Counted from the first letter of the stretch, positions 53,322 to 62,577 are shown. The stretch is 64,000 nucleotides of DNA from a bacterium (GCA_027451105.1 DAIDKB010000038.1:1-64000); one strand, 5' to 3'. A program made the numbers and translations. The notes: generated from the sequence alone by a model not told the origin.

Positions 53322-53651
53322 ATGGCAACTATCAAACGTATTGTTAAGGGTGACCTTGTCAAACTTATCAGTGGTGCCAACAAGGGTACGACTGGAAAAG
53401 TTGTTCAAGTTCTAACCAAGAAGAATGCTGTTTTGGTTGAAGGAGTCGGTGTCAAGCACCGTAATGTCAAGCCAAGCCAGTTAAATCCACGTGGTGGGCA
53501 CAAAGACATTCACGTCCCAACACCAATTCACAAGGTTGCACTTGTTGTTGATGAAAAGACTGGCAAAACTAGTCGTGTCGGACTAATTAAAAATGCTGAA
53601 GGTGCTACCGTTCGTGTAGCTCGTCAGAATAAAGATAAGGAGATCAAGTAA
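53322..53651 (+). CDS. rplX: 50S ribosomal protein L24
   Basis: 109 residues, KOW motif GDLVKLISGANKGTTGKVVQ near the N terminus and VKHRNVKPSQ. Assembly initiator of the 50S. Confidence 0.97.
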   Translation: MATIKRIVKGDLVKLISGANKGTTGKVVQVLTKKNAVLVEGVGVKHRNVKPSQLNPRGGHKDIHVPTPIHKVALVVDEKTGKTSRVGLIKNAEGATVRVARQNKDKEIK

Positions 53652-54232
53652 TGGTTAAAACCACTACCGCTGCCGCTCCTCGCCTGAAAGCCCTATACAA
53701 CGATAAGTTCGTCGGGGAACTACAAGCCGAACTTAAACTTGGTAACGTTCATCAAGTACCTAAACTAGAGAAAATTGTAGTCAGCGCAGGAATTGGCAAG
53801 AACAAAGACGACAAGCGTTTTTACGAAATTGTTCGTAATACGCTTACCAAGGTTACTGGTCAACACCCAGTTGATCGTATGGCTAAAAAGTCAATTGCTG
53901 GCTTCAAGATTCGCGCTGGCCTAAACCGTATCGGTATTAGCGTAACTCTACGTGACGCTCGTATGTACGAATTCCTTGACCGTTTGGTTAACATCGCTTT
54001 ACCACGTGTCCGTGACTTTCACGGTATCGGTGCTAAGGGCTTTGACCATGACGGCAACTACAGCCTAGGTATTGTTGAGCAATCAATTTTCCCAGAACTG
54101 ACATTTGAAGAAACACAGGTTCTACATGGTCTGCAGGTTACATTTGTAATTAGCGGTGGCAGTAAAGAATACAGCCGTGCCTTAATGGAGAAATTCGGTG
54201 TACCATTTGAAAAAGTTGGAGGAAAGAACTAA
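53651..54232 (+). CDS. rplE: 50S ribosomal protein L5
   Basis: 193 residues, binds 5S rRNA. Landmarks [26 protein letters not shown] and [19 protein letters not shown] (landmark RDFHG). N-terminal extension of about ten residues ([10 protein letters not shown]). Confidence 0.97.
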   Translation: MVKTTTAAAPRLKALYNDKFVGELQAELKLGNVHQVPKLEKIVVSAGIGKNKDDKRFYEIVRNTLTKVTGQHPVDRMAKKSIAGFKIRAGLNRIGISVTLRDARMYEFLDRLVNIALPRVRDFHGIGAKGFDHDGNYSLGIVEQSIFPELTFEETQVLHGLQVTFVISGGSKEYSRALMEKFGVPFEKVGGKN

Positions 54233-54501
54233 TGGCTAAGACATCTGCAGTCGCTCGCGACGAAAAGCGCAAGAAAATGATCTTGAAGTTTGCCGCCAAG
54301 CGCGCCGAACTAAAAGAGCTAGGTGACCTAGAAGGTTTGGCTAAATTGCCACTTAACAGTTCTCCAACACGTTGGAAGAACCGCGATGCATTACACGGCC
54401 GCCCACGCGGTTACATGCGCCGATTTGGACTTTCACGTATCAATTTCCGTGAACAAGCAAGCAAGGGACAAATCCCTGGTATAACAAAGAGTAGTTGGTA
54501 G
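54232..54501 (+). CDS. rpsN: 30S ribosomal protein S14, Cys-less form
   Basis: 89 residues. [20 protein letters not shown] and [20 protein letters not shown] identify S14. The short zinc form (C-x2-C-x12-C-x2-C, about 61 aa) is not present; this is the longer form without any Cys, like E. coli-type S14. Confidence 0.97.
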   Translation: MAKTSAVARDEKRKKMILKFAAKRAELKELGDLEGLAKLPLNSSPTRWKNRDALHGRPRGYMRRFGLSRINFREQASKGQIPGITKSSW

Positions 54502-54515
54502 GAAAGGAATAAGCT

Positions 54516-54917
54516 ATGTCATTACAATCAACTGACCCAATCGCTGACCTACTAACTCGTATTCGAAACGCAGTTATGGTTGGTAAGAACGAAATCCGCG
54601 TGCCTTCATCAAAATTGAAGCTTGTCGTTGCCAAAGAGTTGCAAAAAGCTAAGTACTTAACAGATGTAAAAATCGAAAGTGCAAAGCCCCGCGATATCTT
54701 GGTTATTACAATCAACAAACCAGGTGAAAACTCAACCATTAATGAAATCACCCGCTTATCAAAGCCTGGCCGACGTGTTTACGTGGCTGGTAGCGATATC
54801 CCCCGAATTAAAAACGGACGCGGAATGATTTTGATCAGCACGAGCAAGGGCGTTATGCCCGGTCACGTGGCTTACAAGCAAAATATCGGTGGCGAATTGC
54901 TACTGAAGGTTTATTAA
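54516..54917 (+). CDS. rpsH: 30S ribosomal protein S8
   Basis: 133 residues. DPIADLLTRIRNAVMVGKNE start and STSKGVMPGHVAYKQNIGGE end are diagnostic. In E. coli S8 represses the spc operon; no equivalent hairpin is apparent here at rplE. Confidence 0.98.
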   Translation: MSLQSTDPIADLLTRIRNAVMVGKNEIRVPSSKLKLVVAKELQKAKYLTDVKIESAKPRDILVITINKPGENSTINEITRLSKPGRRVYVAGSDIPRIKNGRGMILISTSKGVMPGHVAYKQNIGGELLLKVY

Positions 54918-54937
54918 AAAGTAAAAGGAGTATAGAT

Positions 54938-55471
54938 ATGAGTCGAATCGGAAAACTACCAATTCAAATTCCATCTGGCGTGACAATCACGATCGACGAT
55001 GATTCTATTACCGTTGTTGGTCCTAAGGGACAATTGGTAGTACCTCATCTGTCAGACGTGACTGTTGCTCTTGAGGACGGATCAGCCGTTGTAACCCGTA
55101 AGGACGATGAGCGAATCGCCAAAGCCCAACACGGTTTGCAGCGTGCATTACTAAACAATGCCGTTGACGGTGTTGTTAAAGGTTTTGAGAAAAAACTTGA
55201 AATCAATGGTGTCGGTTACCGCGTAAGTGGTGGCGGCAAAGAAATCGAAATGGCCCTAGGCTTTTCGCACCCAGTTAAATACAAGGCCCAAGATGGTGTC
55301 AATTTAGCTGTTGAAAAGATGACCATTACGGTTAGCGGTATCGATAAACAGCAAGTTGGCCAAGTTGCCGCCGAAATCCGCGCACTTAAAAAACCTGAAC
55401 CGTACAAGGGTAAGGGAATTAAATACGCCGATGAAGTTGTTCTTCGTAAGGCTGGAAAGACTGGTAAGTAA
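54938..55471 (+). CDS. rplF: 50S ribosomal protein L6
   Basis: 177 residues, two repeats. MSRIGKLPIQIPSGVTI start and PEPYKGKGIKY motif are diagnostic. AAAGGAG lies seven bases upstream. Confidence 0.98.
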   Translation: MSRIGKLPIQIPSGVTITIDDDSITVVGPKGQLVVPHLSDVTVALEDGSAVVTRKDDERIAKAQHGLQRALLNNAVDGVVKGFEKKLEINGVGYRVSGGGKEIEMALGFSHPVKYKAQDGVNLAVEKMTITVSGIDKQQVGQVAAEIRALKKPEPYKGKGIKYADEVVLRKAGKTGK

Positions 55472-55472
55472 T

Positions 55473-55826
55473 ATGGCTAATTTTGCAAAGAAACTACTTA
55501 ACAAAAAGCTTCGCAAGAACCGTGTTCGCGCAAAGGTCTCCGGAACAGCTGAGCGTCCACGCCTAAGCGTCACGATTACCAATCTGCACGTTAGTGCTCA
55601 GATTATCGATGATGTTAAACAAACCACTCTAGTTGCTGCTACAACTGTCGGTACCAAAGAAAAGGGTACTAAGGCTGAAAAAGCTGCTTATGTTGGTGCT
55701 GAAATTGCTAAGAAGGCTAAAAAAGCTAAAATTAATGCTGTTGTATTTGACCGCAACGGACGCCAGTACGCTGGTCGTCTAGCCGCGCTAGCTGATGCAG
55801 CCCGCAAGGAAGGTTTGGAGTTCTAA
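55473..55826 (+). CDS. rplR: 50S ribosomal protein L18
   Basis: 117 residues; ATG at 55473, one base after the rplF stop. The frame is open further upstream inside rplF, but MANFAKKLLNKKLRKNRVR is the normal start. RPRLSVTITNLHVSAQIIDD and VVFDRNGRQYAGRL-type end fit L18, which binds 5S rRNA. Confidence 0.96.
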   Translation: MANFAKKLLNKKLRKNRVRAKVSGTAERPRLSVTITNLHVSAQIIDDVKQTTLVAATTVGTKEKGTKAEKAAYVGAEIAKKAKKAKINAVVFDRNGRQYAGRLAALADAARKEGLEF

Positions 55827-55827
55827 T

Positions 55828-56439
55828 ATGGCCGAAACAACTGAAACTAAAAATGTAGCGCCTACGACTGCGCCTACACAGCAGCGATCAAACCGCGGAG
55901 GCAATCAGCGTCGCGATGATCGTCGTAACCAGACTCCAGAGGAGCCAAAAGAATTTGAAGAATTAGTCATCAATATCGATCGTGTCTCACGCGTCGTTAA
56001 AGGTGGCCGTCGCTTCCGCTTTAAGGCACTTGTTGTTGTGGGTGACCACAAAACCAAGGTTGGCGTCGGTGTTGCTAAGGGTGCTGACGTTCAGGCAGCC
56101 GTTGCTAAGGCAACTGATGTCGCTAAAAAGCACATGATTGTTATCCCGGTTACTAACGAAACCGTTCCACATGATGCTGAAGTCCGATTTACTGGTGCTC
56201 AAGTTATGTTGAAGCCAGCTGCACCCGGTACCGGTATTATTGCCGGCGGTGTTGTTCGTACAATCATTGGCGTAACCGGAATCCGCAACTTGCTTTCCAA
56301 GTCACTTGGTTCAACCAATAAAGTCAATATTGCCTACGCAACAATTGACGCCCTAAAGAGCATGGTTCCTCGTGATCAATGGATTAACGCACCGGTTAAG
56401 ACTGCTAAAAAAGCCGTCAAACAAGAGGAGACAAAATAA
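55828..56439 (+). CDS. rpsE: 30S ribosomal protein S5
   Basis: 203 residues. A 45-residue low-complexity Thr/Asn/Arg-rich N-terminal extension precedes the standard domain (VSRVVKGGRRFRFKALVVVG, about 53-72). KSLGSTNKVNIAYATIDALK is diagnostic. ATG at 55828 is chosen over an open frame from 55795. Its stop overlaps the rplO start: the rpmD (uL30) gene usually found here is absent. Confidence 0.97.
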   Translation: MAETTETKNVAPTTAPTQQRSNRGGNQRRDDRRNQTPEEPKEFEELVINIDRVSRVVKGGRRFRFKALVVVGDHKTKVGVGVAKGADVQAAVAKATDVAKKHMIVIPVTNETVPHDAEVRFTGAQVMLKPAAPGTGIIAGGVVRTIIGVTGIRNLLSKSLGSTNKVNIAYATIDALKSMVPRDQWINAPVKTAKKAVKQEETK

Positions 56440-56924
56440 TGACTAAGTATCATGAGCTAATCGTTGACGCTACTCCTGACCGCAAACGCGTTGGTCGTGG
56501 TATTTCAGCTGGTCAAGGTAAAACTGCCGGCCGTGGTACCAAGGGTCAAGGCGCTCGTACCGGTAAAAAGCTTGGCGCAATGTTCCAGGGTGGACAACGA
56601 CCACTCGCCAAGGCTGTACCTAAGGCTCGCGGTTTTAAAACTTTGCGAACCAGTGCTCAAGTAGTTTATCTTGATCATTTGAACGCTTTCGATGGCAAAA
56701 CCGTTGATAACAATGCCTTATTTAAGGCTGGTTACATCGCAACGCCATTTCATACAGTCAAGGTTATTTTGCGCGGTGAATTAACTGCTAAAATTAATCT
56801 TCATGTTAGCGGTGCTAGCAAAAGTGTGCAGGCTGCCGTCGTAAAAGCCGGTGGAAGTTTTGTAAAAACTGCGGTACCATTGAAACAGTCGACTAAAGAA
56901 GCTGAAAAATCCGACAAGAAGTAA
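56439..56924 (+). CDS. rplO: 50S ribosomal protein L15
   Basis: 161 residues. KRVGRGISAGQGKTAGRGTK and FQGGQRPLAKAVPK are diagnostic. Lys/Glu-rich tail. Last gene before secY. Confidence 0.97.
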   Translation: MTKYHELIVDATPDRKRVGRGISAGQGKTAGRGTKGQGARTGKKLGAMFQGGQRPLAKAVPKARGFKTLRTSAQVVYLDHLNAFDGKTVDNNALFKAGYIATPFHTVKVILRGELTAKINLHVSGASKSVQAAVVKAGGSFVKTAVPLKQSTKEAEKSDKK

Positions 56925-56937
56925 TTGTTACTCTTCC

Positions 56938-56963
56938 CAAAGTATGATTTCGGTCGTACTTTG
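56938..56963 (+). promoter_or_regulatory. Hairpin in the rplO-secY gap
   Basis: CAAAGTATGA/TCGTACTTTG (56938-56947, 56954-56963), 10 bp with one wobble and a TTTCGG loop. No T-run, so partial terminator, processing site or secY leader element. Confidence 0.5.
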
Positions 56964-57005
56964 CGGAGTGATAATAATCGATGACAGTAAGGGGTAGAAT
57001 CTAAC

Positions 57006-58415
57006 GTGAACTGGAAAACAATCTTTCAATCATTAAAAAACCGCGATATGCAAAAGCGTTTGTATATTTTGCTTGGTATTATTGTGGCTTATCGACTAAT
57101 GGCGCATATTCCAGTGCCTCTAGCCGAGCCAACTCAGCTAAAACAAGTGATCAATAGTGTTGTTAACAGTAGTGATTTTGGTGGTTTCCTAAACTTGCTA
57201 TCAGGTGGTGCACTGGCCAGCTTCTCGATTGTGTTGGTCGGTATGAGCCCATTCATTACAGCTTCGATTATTTCGCAGCTGCTGACTAAAGCGATTCCGA
57301 AGCTGGAAGAGCTACATAAAGACGGTGAATCCGGCCGTCGCAAGATTAATCAATGGACACGTGTTATTACTATTCCGCTAGCTATCGTGCAGTCTATCGC
57401 CTTTATTTATATCCTGCGTCAAACAGTTCTGTCTGGAAATACGACAGTCCTGGCTAGCTCAACACCGCTAGAGTGGGTTGTTGCTGTTACGGCTATGACC
57501 GCTGGTTCAGTTCTGCTGATGTGGCTTGGTGAGCTTATGACCGAGCAGGGTATTGGTAACGGTATTAGCTTGATTATTTTTGCGGGTATCATCAGCCAAC
57601 TACCGACGACGCTGGCTAGTCTAGGCAGCGCTTTATTTAGCACCGCCAACGGTTCGTTGAGTGTCTTTGGTTGGTTTACGCTACCAGTCAACCCATTGAT
57701 GTTTTGGGTAGTTCTGGGTCTGGCGGCCGTATCGCTAGCGGTACTGTATATACTCGTTAAAGTTAATGAAGCGCAGCGTGTTCTGACGGTCAATTACGCT
57801 AAACGTGTCCAGGGCAATAGCTCGTACGGCGGTATTAAAAGTATCTTGCCGGTCAAGTTGATTGCTGCTGGTGTTATCCCAGTGATATTCGCGGTCGCCT
57901 TTTTGTCACTGCCGGCTTTTCTTGGCCAGGTTCTAAAAGCTACTAACAATCCGGCCTACCACACTTTGGCTTCAAATCTGATCTTGTGGTTCCAGGCGCC
58001 AGTGCCAGGTTCGTTTACCGGTACAGCACTTGAGGCGATGATTTATCCAGCCGCTTACTTCGTATTGGTGATTGTCTTTACGTATTTCTACACCGGTATC
58101 GTCTTTAATGCTAATGAAATTGCCGAAAACCTACAGAAGCAGGGTGGCTTTATCGATGGTGTTCGACCAGGCAAAACAACCGAAGAATACCTGACGCGCA
58201 CCGTTAATCGCTTAATTTTGTTTGGATCAATTGTACTAGGTATTATTGCTATAATGCCATTTGCGGCCGAGTTCTTGCTATACAACGTTGCCGGCATCTC
58301 TAACACCAAGCTATCGATTGGTGGTACTGGTCTTCTGATTGTTGTCTCGGTTGCCCTAGAGGCTCTAAGGCAACTTAATAGCCGCGCTTTGATGGTTACT
58401 TACGACGACTATTAG
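57006..58415 (+). CDS. secY: Protein translocase subunit SecY
   Basis: 469 residues, ten transmembrane helices. Landmarks: plug region GGALASFSIVLVGMSPFITA, GELMTEQGIGNGISLIIFAG and the cytoplasmic loop RTVNRLILFGSIVLG; KQGGFIDGVRPGKTTEEYL holds the conserved PGKxT element. GTG start at 57006 with AAGGGG 11 bases upstream. adk and map, which often follow secY, are absent here and infA comes next. Confidence 0.97.
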   Translation: MNWKTIFQSLKNRDMQKRLYILLGIIVAYRLMAHIPVPLAEPTQLKQVINSVVNSSDFGGFLNLLSGGALASFSIVLVGMSPFITASIISQLLTKAIPKLEELHKDGESGRRKINQWTRVITIPLAIVQSIAFIYILRQTVLSGNTTVLASSTPLEWVVAVTAMTAGSVLLMWLGELMTEQGIGNGISLIIFAGIISQLPTTLASLGSALFSTANGSLSVFGWFTLPVNPLMFWVVLGLAAVSLAVLYILVKVNEAQRVLTVNYAKRVQGNSSYGGIKSILPVKLIAAGVIPVIFAVAFLSLPAFLGQVLKATNNPAYHTLASNLILWFQAPVPGSFTGTALEAMIYPAAYFVLVIVFTYFYTGIVFNANEIAENLQKQGGFIDGVRPGKTTEEYLTRTVNRLILFGSIVLGIIAIMPFAAEFLLYNVAGISNTKLSIGGTGLLIVVSVALEALRQLNSRALMVTYDDY

Positions 58416-58452
58416 GCCACCTCTTAACGAATTTTAAATAGGCCTTCAAATA

Positions 58453-58570
58453 TTGACATCACTTTTTAGTGCGATTATAATAGCACTATCAAAATAACGC
58501 GGGCTAAACAAACGAGCGTATATTTTTCTTGATAAAGACTGTTTACGTTTCTAGATTAGTGGTGTATAAT
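58453..58570 (+). promoter_or_regulatory. Tandem promoters upstream of infA
   Basis: P1: TTGACA (58453-58458), 17 bases, TATAAT (58476-58481), fully consensus; AGTGC/GCACT flank the -10. P2: TTTACG (58542-58547), 17 bases, TATAAT (58565-58570), ending 15 bases before the infA ATG. P2 gives an almost leaderless mRNA, P1 a leader of about 95 nt. Confidence 0.85.
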
Positions 58571-58585
58571 CTACTACTGTAACTT

Positions 58586-58810
58586 ATGGCTAATATTAAG
58601 GAAGTAATTAAATTGCAGGGCAAGGTGGTGGAAGCACTGCCTAATACTCAATTTAAGGTAGAACTTGAGAATGGCCATAGTATTATCGCTCACATTTCGG
58701 GTAAAATGCGTAAGCACTATATCCGTCTTGTACCAGGCGATAAAGTAGAAGTTGAGTTGACCCCTTATGATCTAACTAAGGGCAGAATCACCTTCCGCTT
58801 AAAAGATTAA
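58586..58810 (+). CDS. infA: Translation initiation factor IF-1
   Basis: 74 residues, S1-type OB fold, binds the 30S A site during initiation. [20 protein letters not shown] start and [20 protein letters not shown] core are diagnostic (IF-1 form MRKNYIRIL). No ribosome binding site is seen. Confidence 0.97.
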   Translation: MANIKEVIKLQGKVVEALPNTQFKVELENGHSIIAHISGKMRKHYIRLVPGDKVEVELTPYDLTKGRITFRLKD

Positions 58811-58845
58811 TTATAACTAACGGAAACAGGAGTTTTTGAACGCTT

Positions 58846-58962
58846 ATGAAAGTTCGTGCAAGTGTCAAAAAAATCAGTCCAGATGATCAGTTAGTGCGCC
58901 GCAAAGGTGTACTTAGAATCATCAATAAGAAAAAACCTAAGAACAAGCAAAGGCAGGGTTAA
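58846..58962 (+). CDS. rpmJ: 50S ribosomal protein L36, zinc-less form
   Basis: 38 residues: [20 protein letters not shown] and the KNKQRQG end identify L36. The zinc ligands of the usual form (Cys11, Cys14, Cys27, His32) are Ser, Asp, Asn and Asn here, so this is a C-minus L36 with no partner copy visible. AGGAG at 58829-58833 is 12-13 bases before the ATG. Confidence 0.96.
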   Translation: MKVRASVKKISPDDQLVRRKGVLRIINKKKPKNKQRQG

Positions 58963-58964
58963 GC

Positions 58965-59351
58965 ATGGCTCGAATTTCTGGGGTAGTAATACCCGCTGAA
59001 AAGCAAGTGCAGATCGCTTTGACGTATATTTACGGCATCGGTCCACACTTCGCATCGACCATCCTTGCGGCGGCCAATATTGAGCCGACCACTCGGGTGA
59101 AAGATCTCACCGAGGCTGAAGAACAACGACTACGAGAGTTAATCGATACCGGTTATACTGTCGAAGGCGATTTGCAGCGTCAGGTAACAAATAATATCAA
59201 ACGTCTAAAGGATGTTAACTCGTACCGTGGTTTACGTCACAAAGCGGGACTTCCAGTACACGGCCAACGAACTCGAACGAATGCACGAACTCGTAAGGGT
59301 AAGGGTGTAGCCGTAGGCGGAACTCAAAAGAAGGCAGCGTCTAAGACGTAG
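58965..59351 (+). CDS. rpsM: 30S ribosomal protein S13
   Basis: 128 residues. [20 protein letters not shown] start, YIYGIG helix-turn and [18 protein letters not shown] end are diagnostic. Two bases after rpmJ. Confidence 0.98.
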   Translation: MARISGVVIPAEKQVQIALTYIYGIGPHFASTILAAANIEPTTRVKDLTEAEEQRLRELIDTGYTVEGDLQRQVTNNIKRLKDVNSYRGLRHKAGLPVHGQRTRTNARTRKGKGVAVGGTQKKAASKT

Positions 59352-59366
59352 AAAGGAATATAGATT

Positions 59367-59759
59367 ATGGCAGATGCAAAAACCACAACTCGTAAGAAGC
59401 AACGCCGATCAGTTCCTTCTGGTCAGCTGCACATTCAGGCAACGTTTAACAACACGATTGTTACGTTTACTGACAAAAAAGGTAACGTACTGGCTTCTTC
59501 AAGTGCAGGCGCTACTGGTTTTCGAGGCAGTAAAAAGGGTACGGCTTATGCTGCCCAAGTTGCTGCTGAAAAAGCCGCTGAAACAGTTAAGGGTCTTCAT
59601 GGCGTTAACGCTGTCGATGTCTTCGTAAAAGGCGTTGGCCTTGGACGAGACGCAGCAATTCGCGCAATGGGGAGCTTTGATATTTCAGTTGATAGTATTA
59701 AAGATGTAACTGGCGTACCACACGGTGGTGTTCGCCCACGTAAAGCGAGAAGGGCATAG
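59367..59759 (+). CDS. rpsK: 30S ribosomal protein S11
   Basis: 130 residues. HIQATFNNTIVTFTDKKGNV and GVPHGGVRPRKARRA are diagnostic, including the Gly-rich C-terminal end that contacts mRNA at the platform. Confidence 0.98.
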   Translation: MADAKTTTRKKQRRSVPSGQLHIQATFNNTIVTFTDKKGNVLASSSAGATGFRGSKKGTAYAAQVAAEKAAETVKGLHGVNAVDVFVKGVGLGRDAAIRAMGSFDISVDSIKDVTGVPHGGVRPRKARRA

Positions 59760-59762
59760 GTT

Positions 59763-60380
59763 ATGGCACGAGATACTTCTCCTATTGTTAAACAAAGCCG
59801 ACGTGAAGGCTACGCACTTCATCCAAAAGCTCACAAGATTATGGCTCGAAAGTCTGGTATTCCAGGTCAGCACGCTGGCGGACGCCAAGGCAAAGCCAGT
59901 CTATACTTGACGCAACTGCGTGAAAAGCAAAAAGTTCGCCGTACTTACGGTCTACTTGAAAAGCAATTTGCGCGTTTGATGAACGAGGCTACTCGTCGCG
60001 AAGGTCTAGCTGGTGAAAACTTGCTACAACTACTTGAACTACGACTAGATAACGCTATTTACCGAGCCGGCTTCGCCGTTTCTCGCCGGGCTGCACGTCA
60101 GCTGGTTGGTCACGGACACTTTATGCTAAATGGCCGCCGCGTTGATATCCCTTCAATCCGCCTGAAACCAGGTGATGAGATTGTGATTCGCCCAAAGAGC
60201 GCCAAATCTGGCTACTTTAGTCAAATTGAGGACGTCGTCAAGAACACTACTCAACAGCCACTAAGCTGGTTGAAGAGCGACACCAAGAAACTTACCGTAT
60301 CGGTAACTGGTTTACCTTTGCGATCTGAGGCAGAACAAGATATCAATGAACAGCTAATCGTTGAGTACTACTCACGTTAA
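59763..60380 (+). CDS. rpsD: 30S ribosomal protein S4, Cys-less form
   Basis: 205 residues. The N terminus MARDTSPIVKQSRREGYALH replaces the zinc form (MARYTGPxCRLCRREG), so no Cys ligands remain. The S4 RNA-binding domain (RLDNAIYRAGFAVSRRAARQ and HGHFMLNGRRVDIPS) is complete. Confidence 0.97.
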   Translation: MARDTSPIVKQSRREGYALHPKAHKIMARKSGIPGQHAGGRQGKASLYLTQLREKQKVRRTYGLLEKQFARLMNEATRREGLAGENLLQLLELRLDNAIYRAGFAVSRRAARQLVGHGHFMLNGRRVDIPSIRLKPGDEIVIRPKSAKSGYFSQIEDVVKNTTQQPLSWLKSDTKKLTVSVTGLPLRSEAEQDINEQLIVEYYSR

Positions 60381-60398
60381 GGGTAAGGAGCCTACATT

Positions 60399-61322
60399 AT
60401 GACAAAAGTAATTCACAATCCCGCACTTGCAAATATTGATGAGCACTCAGCCACTAGTGCAACCTTTTCGATTGAGCCTCTACACGCTGGTTACGGCAAT
60501 ACTCTAGGTAACAGCCTACGACGCGTTTTGCTATCGAGCATCCTTGGTGGTGCTATCGTAGCTTTCCGTATCGAAGGTGTTAGCCACGAGTTTACAACCG
60601 TTCCTGGTGTTAAAGAGGATGTTGTTGATATCATGTTGAACCTAAAGCAAGTTTGCTTGAACGTTCACAGTGATGAACCGCTTGAACTTCGCCTTGAGAA
60701 AAAGGGCGCCGGCGTTATTACCGCTGGTGACATCAAAACAACTGGTGACGTTGAAGTCATCAATAAAGATTTCGTTATTGCAACGATTGATGATCCAAAA
60801 AAGACAGTTGTCATGGATCTTGTTGTTGAAGCTGGTCGCGGTTACCGCACCATCGAAGAATCAAGCGTAAGCCGCGTTCACAGCGATATGATCGCCCTAG
60901 ACGCCGTCTTTAGCCCAGTTCTTCGCGTACGCTTCAAAGTTGATAGCACCCGTGTTGGTCAAGAGACTAACCTTGATAAGCTACTTATCACGGTTGATAC
61001 CGACGGTTCAATCACCCCACGCGAAGCCTTTGAAGAGGCAGCTGCCATCTTGGTTAACCAATACACTGCACTTGCTGGTTCGACAACCGTCGAGGCTGCA
61101 CCTGCACTTGGTCAAGATAGTGAAGACGAATCAAGCGAGCTAAATACTCCAGTCGAAGAGTTGAACCTATCTGCCCGCACCGCCAACGCTTTGATAAACA
61201 ACGATATCCGTACCGTTCACGATCTTGTTACCTTAACCGAACAAGATTTGCGTGAGCTAAAGGGATTCGGATCAAAGGCGCTTGACGAAGTTAAAGATAA
61301 ATTAGCAGAACTGGAACTTTAG
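60399..61322 (+). CDS. rpoA: RNA polymerase alpha subunit
   Basis: 307 residues. NTD dimerisation core (PLHAGYGNTLGNSLRRVLLS) and FKVDSTRVGQETNLDKL; a short acidic linker; then the CTD (LNLSARTANALINNDIRTVH and LRELKGFGSKALDEVKDKL). The CTD is intact, so UP-element recognition is possible. In the usual place between rpsD and rplQ. Confidence 0.98.
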   Translation: MTKVIHNPALANIDEHSATSATFSIEPLHAGYGNTLGNSLRRVLLSSILGGAIVAFRIEGVSHEFTTVPGVKEDVVDIMLNLKQVCLNVHSDEPLELRLEKKGAGVITAGDIKTTGDVEVINKDFVIATIDDPKKTVVMDLVVEAGRGYRTIEESSVSRVHSDMIALDAVFSPVLRVRFKVDSTRVGQETNLDKLLITVDTDGSITPREAFEEAAAILVNQYTALAGSTTVEAAPALGQDSEDESSELNTPVEELNLSARTANALINNDIRTVHDLVTLTEQDLRELKGFGSKALDEVKDKLAELEL

Positions 61323-61324
61323 AC

Positions 61325-61714
61325 ATGCACCGACACAGTTATAAAGGACGTAAATTCGGTCGCGAACGCGATCAACGTCGAGCCCTTCTTAAAGGATTGG
61401 CTACCAGCCTAGTCGAACACGGCAAAATTGAAACAACTTTGCCAAAAGCTAAAGAGCTAGTTCGATATATTGAAAAAGTTATTACCAAAGCCAAAAAAGG
61501 TGACCTTCACAACCGCCGTCAGGTGATTGCGGCACTTTCAACCCAAGCAGCTGCCTTCAAGTTAGTTGATGAGATTGCTCCTCAGCTGACTGGTCGTAAC
61601 AGTGGCCACGTTCGCGTTGAGCGCACACGTTTGCGTGTTGGCGATGGTACTCAGATGGCTACTATCGGCTTTGTTGACGAGCTAAAAGCTGTCGCTAAAG
61701 AGGAGACCAAATAA
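61325..61714 (+). CDS. rplQ: 50S ribosomal protein L17
   Basis: 129 residues. MHRHSYKGRKFGRERDQRRA start and LVEHGKIETTLPKAKELVRY are diagnostic. Confidence 0.98.
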   Translation: MHRHSYKGRKFGRERDQRRALLKGLATSLVEHGKIETTLPKAKELVRYIEKVITKAKKGDLHNRRQVIAALSTQAAAFKLVDEIAPQLTGRNSGHVRVERTRLRVGDGTQMATIGFVDELKAVAKEETK

Positions 61715-62154
61715 TGGTTAACGCTAAAACATATAGCCAGAAGCCAAGCGAAACTAGCCGCCGTTGGATTTTGATTGACGCCTCATCCGCTCCACTTGGA
61801 CGCGTTTCGACCGTTATCACCAAATACCTAATCGGCAAGTACAAGCCAACTTACACACCACACATTGACGCCGGTGACTACGTTGTAGTTATCAACGCTG
61901 AAAAATTGGTTGTGACTGGCGACAAAGAAACCGACAAGATTTACTACCACCACTCCGGCTTTCCAGGCGGCATCACTGATGCGACCCTGGCCGAAGTACG
62001 TGCTAAATACCCAGAGCGAATCATCATTGAGGCCGTTAAAGGCATGCTGCCTCGTAACAAGTTGGCTGCGGACCGTTTAGGTCGTCTACGCGTCTTCAAG
62101 GGTGAGACTCACACTCACGCCGCTCAGACCCCAGAGAAAGTTGAGGTTAAATAA
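61714..62154 (+). CDS. rplM: 50S ribosomal protein L13
   Basis: 146 residues. RRWILIDASSAPLGRVSTVI, HIDAGDYVVVINAEKLVVTG and AVKGMLPRNKLAADRLGRLR are diagnostic. Overlaps the rplQ stop. Confidence 0.98.
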   Translation: MVNAKTYSQKPSETSRRWILIDASSAPLGRVSTVITKYLIGKYKPTYTPHIDAGDYVVVINAEKLVVTGDKETDKIYYHHSGFPGGITDATLAEVRAKYPERIIIEAVKGMLPRNKLAADRLGRLRVFKGETHTHAAQTPEKVEVK

Positions 62155-62156
62155 TC

Positions 62157-62555
62157 ATGGCTGATTCTAAATATTTTTACGGCCTAGGACGACGCAAGAG
62201 CGCAACTGCTTCAGCCCGTCTATACGCTGGAAAAGGCAAGATTACCATCAATGACAAGCCGGTCAGTGAATACTTTAGCGACAACAAGACTCACGTTGCT
62301 GAAATCACTGACCCATTGGCACTTGTTAACAAGCAAAAAGACTTTGATATTACCGTCCTTGTAAAGGGTGGTGGTATCGCTGGTCAAGTTGATGCTATCA
62401 AGCTAGCGATTGCAAAGGCACTAACCACTGGTTTTGCTGATCTTCGCCCAACGCTTAAAAAGGCCGAGTTCTTAAAACGCGACTCTCGCGAAAAAGAACG
62501 CAAAAAGTATGGCCTTCGTTCTGCTCGCAAGCGCGAACAATTCTCGAAGCGCTAA
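62157..62555 (+). CDS. rpsI: 30S ribosomal protein S9
   Basis: 132 residues. YGLGRRKSATASARLYAGKG start and the C-terminal tail KREQFSKR, which touches the P-site tRNA, are present. Last gene of the ribosomal run. Confidence 0.98.
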   Translation: MADSKYFYGLGRRKSATASARLYAGKGKITINDKPVSEYFSDNKTHVAEITDPLALVNKQKDFDITVLVKGGGIAGQVDAIKLAIAKALTTGFADLRPTLKKAEFLKRDSREKERKKYGLRSARKREQFSKR

Positions 62556-62577
62556 CAATCGGGTTCCAATACAAACG

